Positions 28,376-37,918 of a DNA stretch of 64,000 nucleotides are shown here, piece after piece. Under the pieces are notes generated by a model, which searched no databases, was not told the origin of the DNA, and saw only the letters and a program-made list of their open reading frames with translations. Both the position numbers and the translations under genes were made by a program. The stretch comes from Janthinobacterium lividum PAMC 25724 (GTDB lineage Bacteria; Pseudomonadota; Gammaproteobacteria; Burkholderiales; Burkholderiaceae_D): NCBI GenBank assembly GCA_000242815.2, contig AHHB01000028.1, positions 62,001-126,000 on the forward strand, read 5' to 3'. Within the stretch, counting starts at the first letter, position 1, and every line of letters begins with the position of its first letter.

Positions 28376-28420
28376 GCTAGTTGGCCTTCAAGATGGGAGT
28401 GTGGTGGGCGTGTAAATTAA

Positions 28421-28470
28421 TACTTACCAAAAGGTACGTACTTACAATAAGTAAGTAATAGTCCTATTAT
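28421..28470 (+). promoter_or_regulatory. qorB-like promoter with HxlR-type operators
   Basis: TTACAA (28442-28447) and TATTAT (28465-28470), 17 bases apart, form a promoter reading toward the reductase gene. The region 28421-28457 repeats TACTTAC and its reverse GTAAGTA several times, overlapping the -35. This arrangement suggests that the divergent HxlR protein blocks the promoter. Confidence 0.65.
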
Positions 28471-28503
28471 AGGGTCTTGTCATCCACTCTCCAAGGAAAA
28501 ATC

Positions 28504-29355
28504 ATGATCGTCATCACCGGTGCCACAGGTAATCTGGGCCAGCACGTCATCGCCAGCCTGCTCACGCGCGTACCTGCAGGGCACATCATCGCCGCCGTGC
28601 GCAACCCGGCCAAGGCCGCCAACCTGGCCGCACTGGGCGTGCAAGTGCGCCAGGCCGATTACAACGATGCTGCCAGCCTCGACGCGGCTTTCAAGGGCGC
28701 GACAAAAATCCTGCTCATTTCGTCGAGCGAAGTGGGCCAGCGCGCGCCGCAGCACCAGAATGTCGTCGACGCGGCCAAGCGGGCAGGCGTGTCTCTGCTC
28801 GCCTACACCAGCGTCTTGCGCGCCGACACGTCACCGCTGGGCCTGGCCGCCGAACACGTCATCACGGAAGCGGCTATCCGCGCCTCCGGCCTGCCTTACG
28901 CTTTCCTGCGCAACGGCTGGTATCTGGAAAATCACACGGAGCACCTGGCGCCCGTGCTTGAACATGGCGTGGTATTGGGTGCAGCGCAAGGCGGGCGTTT
29001 CTCGTCGGCCGCGCGCGCCGACTACGCCGCCGCCGCCGCTGCCGTGTTGACGGCGCCAGAGCCGCAAGCCATTTATGAACTGGCCGGCGACCAGGGCTTT
29101 ACCCTGGCCGAGTACGCCGCTGAAGTGGCGCGTCAGTCGGGCAAGGCGATTGTCTACAAGGATATGGCGCAGGCCGACTTCAAGCTAGCCTTGCTTGGCG
29201 TGGGCGTGCCGGAAGGTTTTGCGCAGTTGCTGGCCGATTCCGACGCGGGCGCAGCCAAGGGGGCTCTGGAAGACAATGGGCAGCAATTGAGCGCGCTGAT
29301 TGGTCGTCCGACGACTAGCCTGCTTGACGCCGTCAAGGCGGCGCTGGCGAAGTAA
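28504..29355 (+). CDS. NAD(P)H-binding quinone oxidoreductase (QorB/YtfG-like)
   Basis: The 283-residue protein belongs to the NmrA/atypical short-chain dehydrogenase group. The dinucleotide-binding glycine motif is at the start (IVITGATGNLGQHVIASLL), followed by VRNPAKAANLAALGVQVRQA and LRNGWYLENHTEHLA, as in QorB, which reduces quinones with NADPH. The ATG at 28504 has AAGGAAAA before it. The HxlR gene divergent to it supports the QorB identity. Confidence 0.85.
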   Translation: MIVITGATGNLGQHVIASLLTRVPAGHIIAAVRNPAKAANLAALGVQVRQADYNDAASLDAAFKGATKILLISSSEVGQRAPQHQNVVDAAKRAGVSLLAYTSVLRADTSPLGLAAEHVITEAAIRASGLPYAFLRNGWYLENHTEHLAPVLEHGVVLGAAQGGRFSSAARADYAAAAAAVLTAPEPQAIYELAGDQGFTLAEYAAEVARQSGKAIVYKDMAQADFKLALLGVGVPEGFAQLLADSDAGAAKGALEDNGQQLSALIGRPTTSLLDAVKAALAK

Positions 29356-29410
29356 GGGAAATGCAGGGGCGCGGCCGCAGGAGAGGGTGGCCGCGTGGCA
29401 TTCTGGAATG

Positions 29411-29448
29411 AAAAAAGCCGCAAACTCGTGAAAGTTTGCGGCTTTTTT
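29411..29448. terminator. Bidirectional intrinsic terminator (qorB-like / tRNA-Leu)
   Basis: Two perfect 16-base arms (AAAAAAGCCGCAAACT and its complement) enclose a 6-base loop. The A-run and T-run allow it to act on both strands, ending both the reductase gene and the leftward tRNA-Leu transcript. An identical copy is at 30147-30184. Confidence 0.9.
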
Positions 29449-29461
29449 GCGAATTAGGTAA

Positions 29462-29546
29462 TGGTGCCCACGAAGGGACTCGAACCCCTACACCCGAAGG
29501 CACATGGACCTGAACCATGCGCGTCTACCAATTCCGCCACGTGGGC
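29462..29546 (-). tRNA. tRNA-Leu(CAG), copy 1
   Basis: The minus strand starts GCCCACGTGGCGGAATTGG and closes with CGTGGGC-A-CCA. The anticodon stem CATGG/CCATG holds the loop TTCAGGT, giving CAG. CCA is encoded. It is the third tRNA of the transcript that starts near 29925. Confidence 0.95.
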
Positions 29547-29636
29547 ACTGATGCTGCTTATTGCTTATTGCTTATTACTATCTACTGCTGTCTCACTACT
29601 GTACTGCGGACTACAACGACAACATCTCGTTGCTGG

Positions 29637-29721
29637 TGGTGCCCACGAAGGGACTCGAACCCCTACACCCGAAGGCACATGGACCTGAACCATGCGCGTC
29701 TACCAATTCCGCCACGTGGGC
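29637..29721 (-). tRNA. tRNA-Leu(CAG), copy 2
   Basis: Identical in sequence to copy 1 over all 85 bases as far as I can read, including the encoded CCA and the CAG anticodon. It is the middle tRNA of a three-gene transcript. Confidence 0.95.
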
Positions 29722-29794
29722 ATTATGCTGCTGACTGCTTTACTACTTTATCACTTTTTACTGCGGATCACAACGCTCAACAACGCGTTGCTGG

Positions 29795-29879
29795 TGGTGC
29801 CCACGAAGGGACTCGAACCCCTACACCCGAAGGCACATGGACCTGAACCATGCGCGTCTACCAATTCCGCCACGTGGGC
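29795..29879 (-). tRNA. tRNA-Leu(CAG), copy 3
   Basis: Identical in sequence to copies 1 and 2, with CAG anticodon and encoded CCA. It is first in the three-gene transcript, about 45 bases from the predicted transcription start. Confidence 0.95.
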
Positions 29880-29931
29880 AATGTTACTGCTTGCTACTCT
29901 TTATCGCTGCGTGTTCTGCAGCGAGGACAAA

Positions 29932-29960
29932 ATCATAAGGGCTGGCGCGCATTCGGTCAA
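29932..29960 (-). promoter_or_regulatory. Promoter of the three-gene tRNA-Leu transcript
   Basis: On the minus strand TTGACC (29960-29955) and TATGAT (29937-29932) are separated by exactly 17 bases, a near-consensus sigma-70 promoter. It reads toward tRNA-Leu copies 3, 2 and 1. Confidence 0.8.
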
Positions 29961-30146
29961 TCAACATTTTGCACTTTTCTTCAAGAAACATATCTTTTCG
30001 CCTGAAAATGGCTGTTCCCTATGAAAAAAGGCAAGATGTGCCTCTTTTTTCAGCGCTTTTTCGTCAGGTTCCTTCCGTGGGGAGCGGGAGCGGCTGCCGA
30101 CCTGCCGCAGTACGAGCGGCAGGCGGTGATTTGCGGCGCAGGAATG

Positions 30147-30184
30147 AAAAAAGCCGCAAACTCGTGAAAGTTTGCGGCTTTTTT
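30147..30184. terminator. Intrinsic terminator after tRNA-Leu copy 4
   Basis: The same hairpin as at 29411-29448 with the same flanking bases. It ends the single-gene tRNA-Leu transcript. The shared segment, terminator plus tRNA plus a few bases on each side, is about 155 bp, which points to a duplication of the whole unit. A weaker hairpin with T-run lies at about 30020-30048. Confidence 0.88.
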
Positions 30185-30197
30185 GCGAATTAGGTAA

Positions 30198-30282
30198 TGG
30201 TGCCCACGAAGGGACTCGAACCCCTACACCCGAAGGCACATGGACCTGAACCATGCGCGTCTACCAATTCCGCCACGTGGGC
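30198..30282 (-). tRNA. tRNA-Leu(CAG), copy 4
   Basis: Identical in sequence to the other three copies, with CAG anticodon and encoded CCA. It has its own terminator and a -10-like TATGAT at 30368-30363. An 8-base inverted repeat ATTGTTGC/GCAACAAT spans 30330-30356 just after the predicted start. Confidence 0.95.
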
Positions 30283-30598
30283 ACTGATGCTGCTGTAACT
30301 CACTACTTTACTACTTTACTGCTTGCGTCATTGTTGCCAAATAAATTAGCAACAATTCTGCTATCATAGCGACTTGAAGAGTTTTGCGCCAGATGAGCTT
30401 TCGCTCCATACTGCACATCAACCCTGTACCGCTTCTCTTGTGACGCCACGCCGATAAAGGCGTTTTGCTGCAAGAGGGCTAGATTATAGAGCAATATTTG
30501 CCGAAGTCAAATGCATTGCGCAGTTTTTCCCCCTTTTTTCATTGGCGGGGCACTTGTTCGGTTTCCGCTACGCTGTCCGTTAGGCAAACTAAGGCGTC

Positions 30599-30643
30599 GT
30601 CCGGTACACTACCGGACATCACCGTGTCAATATTGACGGTGAT
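30599..30643 (+). promoter_or_regulatory. Two adjacent hairpins upstream of rnr
   Basis: GTCCGGTA-CAC-TACCGGAC (30599-30617) is followed directly by ATCACCG...CGGTGAT (30618-30643), whose loop contains the palindrome GTCAATATTGAC. They lie 57-100 bases before the rnr start and may control its transcript. The rest of 30284-30699 has no gene that I can support. Confidence 0.5.
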
Positions 30644-30699
30644 GTCATCGGTCTTTGCATTCCGTTTGATCACTGTCAATAACAACTATAGAAATACTT

Positions 30700-33275
30700 T
30701 TGAGCCAAAATACCCACACCATCCCCAGCCGGGAGGACATTCTCGGCATATTCCGCAGCGTCAACGCGCCTCTCGACCCGCAGTCTCTGGGGAAAACGCT
30801 GCAAGTGCATGCCGATTCCATGGATGTCCTGGTCCGTCGCCTGAAGGCGATGGAGCGTGACGGCCAGCTGAAGTCTGATGCCAGCGGCGTATTCTGCCTG
30901 GCCGACCAGAGTGCGCTTGTCGCCGGTCGCGTCACCAGCCACCGCGATGGCTTCGGTTTCGTCATTCCCGACGACGCCAGCGCCGACCTGTTCTTGCCTG
31001 AAAAAGAAATGCAGAAAGTCTTGCATGGCGATAAGGTCATGGCCCGCATCGTCGGCACGGACCGTCGCGGTCGCCCGGAAGGCACGATCGTGGAAGTCAC
31101 TTACCGCGCCAATACCCACGTGATCGGTCGTTTGATCCAGGAAAACGGCACCTGGGTCGTGGCGCCGGAAGACCAGCGCATCGGCCAGGACATCCTGGTG
31201 ACCGGTTCGGTGGGCAAGGCGAAGGCCGGCCAGATTGTCAGCGTCGAGTTGACCGAACAGCCGATGCGCTTCAAGCAGCCGGTCGGCAAGATCGTTGAAG
31301 TGCTCGGTGCACTCGACGATCCCGGCATGGAAATTGAAATTGCCGTGCGCAAATTCAACGTGCCACACATCTTTTCCGCCACTGCCTTGAAACAGGCGGA
31401 AAAACTGCCGTTCGAAGTGCGTGCCGCCGACTTGAAAGAGCGTGTCGACCTGCGCGACGTGCCATTGGTGACCATCGATGGCGAAGATGCGCGCGATTTC
31501 GACGATGCCGTGTATTGCGAACCCGTCAAGATCGGCCGCGCCAACTGCTTCCGCCTGATCGTGGCCATTGCCGATGTCAGCCATTACGTGAAGCCGAACG
31601 ACGCGCTCGACGTCGACGCGCTCGAACGCAGCACGTCCGTCTACTTCCCGCGCCGCGTGATCCCGATGCTGCCGGAAAAGCTGTCGAATGGCTTGTGCTC
31701 GCTGAACCCGGCCGTCGACCGTCTGACCCTCGTCTGCGACGCCGTCGTCAGCGACAAGGGCGAATTGAAGGCCTACCAGTTCTACCCGGCCGTGATCCAT
31801 TCTGCCGCGCGCCTCACGTATGATGAAGTCGCTGCCGTGCTGGGCAATACCAAGGGACCCGAAGCGGCACGCCGCGCCGACATCCTGCCGCACCTGCAAA
31901 ACCTGGAAACTGTGTATCGCGCCTTGCTGAAAGCACGCACGCAGCGCGGCGCCATCGATTTCGAGACGACGGAAACGTACATCGTCTGCAATAGTGCCGG
32001 CAAGATCGAAAAGATCATCCCCCGCACGCGCAATGAAGCGCACAAGATTATCGAAGAGTGCATGCTGGCAGCGAACGTCTGTGCCGCTGATTTGTTGCTG
32101 CGCAACAAGCATCCTGGCACTTACCGCATCCACGCCAGCCCGACCAAGGAAAAGCTCACGCAAGTGCGCACCTTCCTGAAACAGGTAGGCTTGAACTTGA
32201 CGGGTGGCGACACGCCATCGGCATCGGATTACCAGACGCTGATGCAGCAGATCAAGCTGCGTCCCGACGCGGCCCTGTTGCAAACGATGCTGCTGCGTTC
32301 GATGCAGCAAGCCGTCTATAGCCCGGACAATATCGGCCACTTTGGCCTGGCCTATGAGGCGTACGCCCACTTCACCAGCCCGATCCGTCGCTATCCCGCT
32401 TGCTCACGCACCGCGCCATCAAGGCTATTTTGCAAGGCAAGAAATACGAGCCCAAGCTGTCCGATAAGGTCGTGTTGAACACCAACGTCTCGAACGCCAC
32501 GCGCAAGCAGCAGGCCAAGGACAAGGCCGACGGCAAGCCGAAGAAGACCGATCTGACCATCTGGGACGCGCTCGGTGTGCATTGCTCCGCCAACGAGCGC
32601 CGTGCCGATGAAGCGTCGCGCGACGTGGAAGCGTGGCTGAAATGCTACTTCATGCAAGACAAGCTGGGCGAGGAATTCACGGGCACCATCACGGGCGTGA
32701 CCACCTTCGGCGTGTTCGTGCAGCTCGACACCCTGTTTGTCGAAGGCTTGGTGCACGTCACCGAGCTGGGCACCGACTACTTCCAGTACGACGATGCGCG
32801 CCATGAATTGCGCGGCGAACGCACGGGCAAGCGCTTCCAGCTGACGGACCGCTTGACGGTACAAGTGGCGCGTGTCGATCTGGAGACACGCAAGATCGAC
32901 CTGCGTCTGGTGACCGATGCGGAACTGGCGGGCGAAGAAGCGCCAGCCAAAGCGAGCGGTGGCGGCAAGCGCAAGGGCGAGAAGAAATCGATGCACAAGC
33001 CAGGTCCAGTGACCGAACAGCGCCACGAGATCAAGGCCGTCGTCAACAACGGCGGCAAGGCTGGCAATGGCTCCGGCGGCCGTGCCAATGGCGCCCAGGC
33101 GCCAGTCCAGCCTGCTGCCAAGGCGCAAGCCAAGGCGGCGCCGAAGGAAGCCCCTAAGGCGGCAGCCCCCAAGGCAGCGGCGCCCAAGCGTAGCAAAAAA
33201 CCTGTTGCGGCCCCCGCCGCAGCGGCACCACGTGCAGCAAAAACTGTATCAAAAACAAGCAAAAGCAAGCGATAA
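30700..33275 (+). pseudogene. rnr: Ribonuclease R, interrupted by a one-base frameshift
   Basis: RNase R is a 3'-5' exoribonuclease that degrades structured RNA. The first frame (TTG at 30700) holds the winged-helix start, cold-shock domains and the RNB catalytic domain (TIDGEDARDFDDAVYCE). It loses phase after HFTSPIRRYP near 32397. The second frame resumes with LLTHRAIKAILQGKKY and has the S1 domain (TGTITGVTTFGVFVQLD) and a Lys/Ala-rich tail. Restoring one A (CCCGCTTGC to CCCGACTTGC) rejoins the frames as RRYPDLLTHRAI, the conserved sequence. Either a sequencing slip or a recent lesion; the rest is well preserved. Confidence 0.88.
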
Positions 33276-33290
33276 AAGAAGCGATAACAC

Positions 33291-34034
33291 ATGAAGAATA
33301 AAATGATTTTCGGCTTCCATGCCGTCACCTCGCGCCTGCGTCACGAAGCGTCGTCCGTGGAAGAAATTTTTGTCGATGCCAGCCGCGTCGACGGCCGCAT
33401 GAAAGACATGATTGCTGCCGCCAAGGCTGCCAACGTGCGCGTCATGCCGGTTGACTCCTCGCGTCTGGACAAGATCGTCGGCACGCGCCGTCACCAGGGC
33501 GTAATCGCCTTTGCGTCGCAGCTGTCGCTGGCGCGCAATCTCGATGAGCTGCTCGACGCCATCGACGGCCCGCCACTGCTGTTGATACTCGACGGCATTA
33601 CCGACCCGCACAACCTGGGCGCCTGCCTGCGCGTGGCCGACGGCGTCGGCGCACATGCCGTCATCGTGCCGAAGGACCGCGCCGTGGGCTTGAATACCAC
33701 GGCCGCCAAGGTCGCCAGTGGCGCCGCCGAAACCGTCCCGTACATCACCGTGACGAACCTGGCGCGTACCATGCGTGAACTCAAGGACCGCGGCATCTGG
33801 CTGATCGGTACCTCGGACGATGGCGAAAAAGGCCTGTACGAAGCCGATTTCACGGGCCCGACCGCGCTGGTCATGGGTTCCGAAGGCGAAGGCATGCGCC
33901 GTTTGACGCGCGACACCTGCGACATCCTCGTCAGCATCCCGATGTTCGGCTCCGTCGAGAGCCTGAACGTGTCGGTGGCCTCCGGTGTGTGCTTGTATGA
34001 AGCGCGCCGCCAGCGTATTGCGCTGGAGCCATAA
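33291..34034 (+). CDS. rlmB: 23S rRNA (guanosine-2'-O-)-methyltransferase RlmB
   Basis: RlmB methylates the ribose of G2251 in 23S rRNA using S-adenosylmethionine. The 247-residue protein starts [13 protein letters not shown], the typical RlmB start, with an L30e-like RNA-binding domain. The SpoU knot motifs follow: [33 protein letters not shown] and [18 protein letters not shown]. It follows rnr by 15 bases, a common pairing, and is probably co-transcribed with it. Confidence 0.95.
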   Translation: MKNKMIFGFHAVTSRLRHEASSVEEIFVDASRVDGRMKDMIAAAKAANVRVMPVDSSRLDKIVGTRRHQGVIAFASQLSLARNLDELLDAIDGPPLLLILDGITDPHNLGACLRVADGVGAHAVIVPKDRAVGLNTTAAKVASGAAETVPYITVTNLARTMRELKDRGIWLIGTSDDGEKGLYEADFTGPTALVMGSEGEGMRRLTRDTCDILVSIPMFGSVESLNVSVASGVCLYEARRQRIALEP

Positions 34035-34096
34035 CAAGCGGCCAAGTCTTCAGCGTGCCATTTGCTTGAGCTATTTTTACCCCAAAAGCAAATCCT

Positions 34097-34123
34097 GGGG
34101 TCGTACCCTCAGGGTACGACCCC
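34097..34123. terminator. GGGGTC-type palindrome after rlmB
   Basis: Perfect 12-base arms (GGGGTCGTACCC and its complement) enclose TCA. It lies 62 bases after the rlmB stop. A second GC-rich hairpin, GCCGCC/GGCGGC at about 34160-34182, follows and has a short T-run. Confidence 0.6.
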
Positions 34124-34263
34124 GGCACTTTCGCCGTTGGGTTGAGTGCATTTGATCAGCCGCCGCCCTTGAGGCGGCGCTTGTTTATCTGCCTCCCCGG
34201 CAGCGCACCGCCGAATACGCTACCATTTGCGTCTTGTCTCTTATCTATTCAGAAATCCGTCTT

Positions 34264-35013
34264 ATGTTCCACCACCTGCGCGAAGATATCAACAGCATCA
34301 TAGAACGTGACCCCGCCGCCCGCAATGGCTGGGAGGTGATGACCTGTTATCCGGGCTTGCACGCCATCGTCATGCATGGCTGGGCAAACTGGTGCTGGAC
34401 GCGCCACATGAAGTGGGTGGGGCGCTTCATTTCCTACATCGCGCGCATCATCACGGGTATTGAAATCCACCCGGGCGCTGTCATCGGCCGGCGCGTCTTC
34501 ATCGACCATGGCTTCGGCGTGGTGATCGGCGAGACAGCCGTCGTCGGCGACGACTGCACCATTTACCAGGGCGTGACCCTGGGCGGCACCTCGCTGCACA
34601 GCGGCGCCAAGCGCCATCCGACCCTGCAGCGTGGCGTCATCGTGGGCGCCGGCGCCCAGGTGCTGGGCAGCTTCACCGTAGGCGAGTATGCCAAGGTTGG
34701 CTCGAACGCCGTGCTGCTGAAAGCCGTGCCGTCCGGCGCCACGGCTGTTGGCAACCCGGCACACATCGTGCAAAAGGATGTCAGTGCCTTGCGCGAGGGC
34801 AGCACGGCGCACCTGTTTGCCGCGTATGGCGTGACGCCCAACGGCGACGATCCCCTGTCGAAGGCGCTGCAAGGATTGATCACGCATGCCGTGGCACAGG
34901 AGCAGCGCATCGAAACCATCGTCGCCACGCTGAAGGCGGCGGGCATCTGCTGCCAGGGCGTGCCCGATTGTGATAAATTCGATTCCGAGCAAATGAACAA
35001 GCTGGTTGATTAA
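34264..35013 (+). CDS. cysE: Serine O-acetyltransferase
   Basis: CysE makes O-acetylserine from serine and acetyl-CoA, the first step of cysteine synthesis. The ~249-residue protein has the left-handed beta-helix hexapeptide pattern: IHPGAVIGRRVFIDHGFGVV, IGETAVVGDDCTIYQGVTLG, GVIVGAGAQVLGSFTVGEYA and VGNPAHIVQ. The catalytic His is in IDHGFG. I chose the ATG at 34264 (MFHHLREDI) because homologues start there. The gene is monocistronic or joined to the next, 10 bases away. Confidence 0.93.
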   Translation: MFHHLREDINSIIERDPAARNGWEVMTCYPGLHAIVMHGWANWCWTRHMKWVGRFISYIARIITGIEIHPGAVIGRRVFIDHGFGVVIGETAVVGDDCTIYQGVTLGGTSLHSGAKRHPTLQRGVIVGAGAQVLGSFTVGEYAKVGSNAVLLKAVPSGATAVGNPAHIVQKDVSALREGSTAHLFAAYGVTPNGDDPLSKALQGLITHAVAQEQRIETIVATLKAAGICCQGVPDCDKFDSEQMNKLVD

Positions 35014-35023
35014 GGAAACAGGC

Positions 35024-35722
35024 ATGACTACAGACGCAAATGCAGCAGAAAAGAGTAGTGACAATCCGAATTTGCTCGACCCCTTCGAGATCCGCGTGCT
35101 GGCCGTGCTGGCTGAAAAGGAAGCGCTGACGCCGGACAGCTACCCGCTGTCCCTGAATGCCCTGACGAACGGCTGCAACCAGCTGTCCAGCCGCGACCCC
35201 GTCATGGTCTTGTCCGAGGAAACCGTGTACGACGTGCTGCAGCGCTTGATGCAGCGTAAATTCGTCAACGGCATCACGCAGGCAGGTGCACGGGTCGCCA
35301 AGTATGAACACCGCATGCGCATCAAGTGGTCGCTGGAACAGGACAAGCTGGCCATCCTGACGATATTGATGCTGCGTGGTTTGCAAACGGCGGGCGAGAT
35401 TCGCAGCCGCAGTGGCCGCGTGCATGAGTTCAAGTCGGTGGCGGAAGTGGAGTCCGGCCTGCAATTTTTGATCGACAAATATCCGCCGCTGGTGGCCAGG
35501 CTGGCGGTCGCTCCCGGCGCCAAGGAGCCGCGCTATGGCCACTTGCTGGGCGGCGAAGAGGCGCTGGCGCAGATCGAGACGGCGGCCGGTTTTGCCGGTG
35601 CCGTCAGCGCGCCGCAGCAGGGCAGCCGGGTCGCCCAGCTGGAACAGGAAGTGCTGCAATTGCGCAGCGACTTCGATGGCCTGGCAGCGCAGTTCGAGGC
35701 CTTCCGCAAGCAATTCGAATAG
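35024..35722 (+). CDS. YceH-family protein (DUF480)
   Basis: The 232-residue protein matches the DUF480/YceH family: IRVLAVLAEKEALTPDSYPL, ALTNGCNQLSSRDPVM, TVYDVLQRLMQRKFV and LRGLQTAGEIRSRSGR. The family has two winged-helix domains and an unknown role. A C-terminal coiled coil (RVAQLEQEVLQLRSDFDGL) ends the protein. AAGGA precedes the ATG at 35024. Confidence 0.88.
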   Translation: MTTDANAAEKSSDNPNLLDPFEIRVLAVLAEKEALTPDSYPLSLNALTNGCNQLSSRDPVMVLSEETVYDVLQRLMQRKFVNGITQAGARVAKYEHRMRIKWSLEQDKLAILTILMLRGLQTAGEIRSRSGRVHEFKSVAEVESGLQFLIDKYPPLVARLAVAPGAKEPRYGHLLGGEEALAQIETAAGFAGAVSAPQQGSRVAQLEQEVLQLRSDFDGLAAQFEAFRKQFE

Positions 35723-35788
35723 CAGTCCTTCACGCCTGGCTTTTAGCCGCTCCCTGTCAGTTCGAGCGCGTTTCCGGTATCATTGGGC

Positions 35789-36433
35789 ATGAATAAGATT
35801 TCTTTCCAACCGTTTGTTATTGGTGTCGCTGGCGGTAGCGGCAGTGGCAAGTCCACCGTATCCCAGCAAGTACTGGCGTCCTTTGGTGCCGACATGGTCT
35901 CGGTCGTGATGCAGGACGATTACTACCGCGACCAGACACACCTCACCCCAGAAGTTCGCCGCCAGCAGAATTACGACCATCCGCAGGCGTTCGAGTGGTC
36001 ATTGCTGGTGCAGCACATCCAGTCTTTGCGTAACGGCGTCGCCATCGAGATGCCCGAGTACGACTTCACACTGCATAACCGCTCCAGCAGGACTATTCTA
36101 GTCAAGCCGGCCCCGGTGATCGTGGTCGAGGGCTTGTTTGCCTTGTACGACGCCAACTTGCGCGACATGATGTCGCTGAAGATTTTCGTCGATACCGCTT
36201 CTGACGTGCGCTTCATCCGCCGCATGCAACGCGATATTACCGAGCGCGGCCGTTCGGTAGAGAGCGTCACCGAGCAGTATCTGGAAACCGTACGCCCGAT
36301 GCACAAGCAATTCATCGAGCCCACCAAGCGCAATGCCGATGTCATTTTGCCGCATGGCGCCAATGGTCCTGCGGTCGATATGATTACCGCCAAGGTGGCC
36401 AGTGTTATCGGCCAGTTGCAGCGGGCCACTTGA
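35789..36433 (+). CDS. udk: Uridine kinase
   Basis: Udk phosphorylates uridine and cytidine in pyrimidine salvage. The 214-residue protein has the P-loop GVAGGSGSGKSTVSQ, the nucleoside-binding DDYYRDQ and YDHPQAFEW, and YDFTLHNR, then VIVVEGLFALY and RRMQRDITERGRSVESV. Length is normal. I chose the ATG at 35789; an ATG two codons earlier is possible. Confidence 0.95.
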   Translation: MNKISFQPFVIGVAGGSGSGKSTVSQQVLASFGADMVSVVMQDDYYRDQTHLTPEVRRQQNYDHPQAFEWSLLVQHIQSLRNGVAIEMPEYDFTLHNRSSRTILVKPAPVIVVEGLFALYDANLRDMMSLKIFVDTASDVRFIRRMQRDITERGRSVESVTEQYLETVRPMHKQFIEPTKRNADVILPHGANGPAVDMITAKVASVIGQLQRAT

Positions 36434-36451
36434 AGCAGCGCTCTCCTTGGT

Positions 36452-36605
36452 TCATCGTTCCCCCATCGATTCCGAAAACGTCTTGGTGACCGCTTTCGTC
36501 AGATAGCCCAAGACAGTTTTGCGTCGCGTGTTGATTTCTACGCAGGCCCTCATGCCCGGCTGGATCAGCACGGGTACGTGATTCTTGCCCACCAACTTGC
36601 GCCTG
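36452..36605 (-). pseudogene. Remnant of an HlyD-type secretion adaptor (C-terminal end)
   Basis: Read leftward, about 48 codons end at a TGA at 36452 and give VLIQPGMRACVEINTRRKTV, then LGYLTKAVTKTFSESMGER. This matches the extreme C-terminus of HlyD/PrsE periplasmic adaptors of type I secretion. Nothing of the rest is present, so it is the stump of a lost gene beside the mobile-looking element at 36657. Confidence 0.6.
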
Positions 36606-36656
36606 CCGGCTCTGGTAAATAATTATTTTTCAGGCGACTGGACCGCTCCAATATGC

Positions 36657-36892
36657 AAAACGCCCCGACGGACGGGTAATGCCGTTCAGTTAAGGGTTTT
36701 GGCGTGATTTATGAGCGCCAGTAAATTCGCTAACCCCAGAGGCAAAGAGCTGGGGTCGGTCACTTCGTGATCGGAATGTGCTCCATTGAAGCACATTCCC
36801 CCTCAGGGTCCGACCCCTGTCCTCGTTCTTGGGCTAAAAATAGCATCACTAACACACTAACTGAACGGCATTGCCGACGGACGGGGCGTTTT
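36657..36892. mobile_element. MITE-like element bounded by ~36-bp inverted repeats
   Basis: The left end (AAAACGCCCCG...TAATGCCGTTCAGTTA, 36657-36692) and right end (TAACTGAACGGCATTGCC...CGGGGCGTTTT, 36858-36892) are inverted copies that differ only in the middle. Inside are nested palindromes: GGGGTCGG/CCGACCCC spans 36752-36817, with GGAATGTGCT/AGCACATTCC in its loop. No protein is encoded. I could not identify target-site duplications. Confidence 0.55.
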
Positions 36893-36916
36893 TGCGCGTG
36901 CGGGTATCGTGCGCTG

Positions 36917-37918
36917 TCAGCCTTCCTCGCGCCAGCGGCGCAGGCCGATGGCCGCGTATATCATCGCCGCGCCGGCCACCGCACCCAGCCAGACGGCTGG
37001 CAAGGCCAGGCTGGACCAGGAATTGCTGAAGACATCGATGCGTGTCATGTGCGATCCCCCTGCTGCCATGGCGTACATTTGCGGTAGCAGTTGCGGCTCG
37101 AACATATACCAGCTGCCGGGCAGGGTGCCCAGCAGGGCGCGTCCGAAGACAGGCAGCTGTACCCAGCTAAGTTCGTTTTCCGTCTGCGTCAGCTTGCCTA
37201 CCCAGGCTGTCAAAATGAGCAGCAGCAGCGGCACGCCGACGGCCCACAGGAAGACTTTCGATTTGGCCCAGCTCGATATCATCAGCAGCCAGCCGACCGT
37301 CGGCAAGGCCCACAGGCAATACACGGGCAGCAAGCCGAACACGCGCAGCGGTCCCAGGTACAGACCGGGAGAACCTAGCAGTTCGGCAAACACGTCGATG
37401 CCGTTGGCCGCCAGCACGCCGCTCAGCAGCAAAATCAGGGCCAGCGAGGTCAGGCTGGCGGCGGCAGCCACGATCAGTGGTGCGACTAGCAGGGCGATGG
37501 CCACTTTTGACAGCACCGTCTGCGCATCCGAGATGGGCAGCGATTTCCAGAACAGCACGCTGCGGTCGCGGCGGTCGTCATGCAAGGCGCTCAGGCAATA
37601 GAAGAACACCAGCAAACCCAGCGCCAGGAACAGCGGCGCGGCCGCGTAGGTATAGTTGTTGGCGACGGCGTCGATGATTTCCGTACGGCGCGGAGCGAAG
37701 CTGCGGGTATTGAAGATGGTGCTCCAGGAAATTTCCTCGCCATTGACCACCAGCGCCGTGCGCATTTTGGTCTTTGCGACCGTCGCAGCCGCCATCACGG
37801 CACCGAGCACCGTCATGACGACGCCGATCAGGGCCGGGGTCCACACCAGCATGCCCTTGTGTTCCCATAATTCACGCCGGAGCAGCCATTGCAGCTTGTT
37901 TGCAGGGGAAATATTCAT
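36917..37918 (-). CDS. ABC transporter permease
   Basis: The 333-residue protein has about six hydrophobic segments (ALIGVVMTVLGAVMAAATVA, APLFLALGLLVFFYCL, VLLLILTAWVGKL and others) and is the membrane half of an ABC-2-type exporter. Its start overlaps the stop of the ATPase gene by four bases. The operon GntR-ATPase-permease resembles Bacillus ytr-type systems. The substrate is unknown. Confidence 0.8.
   Translation of the reverse strand: MNISPANKLQWLLRRELWEHKGMLVWTPALIGVVMTVLGAVMAAATVAKTKMRTALVVNGEEISWSTIFNTRSFAPRRTEIIDAVANNYTYAAAPLFLALGLLVFFYCLSALHDDRRDRSVLFWKSLPISDAQTVLSKVAIALLVAPLIVAAAASLTSLALILLLSGVLAANGIDVFAELLGSPGLYLGPLRVFGLLPVYCLWALPTVGWLLMISSWAKSKVFLWAVGVPLLLLILTAWVGKLTQTENELSWVQLPVFGRALLGTLPGSWYMFEPQLLPQMYAMAAGGSHMTRIDVFSNSWSSLALPAVWLGAVAGAAMIYAAIGLRRWREEG

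Noticed and set aside
30303-30494. Minus-strand 63-codon frame upstream of tRNA-Leu copy 4
   Set aside because: It overlaps the tRNA promoter region and an inverted repeat, and its composition is not protein-like.
30676-32370. Long minus-strand frame (564 codons) opposite rnr
   Set aside because: The plus strand encodes the conserved RNase R domains; the antisense translation matches nothing and has shadow-like composition.
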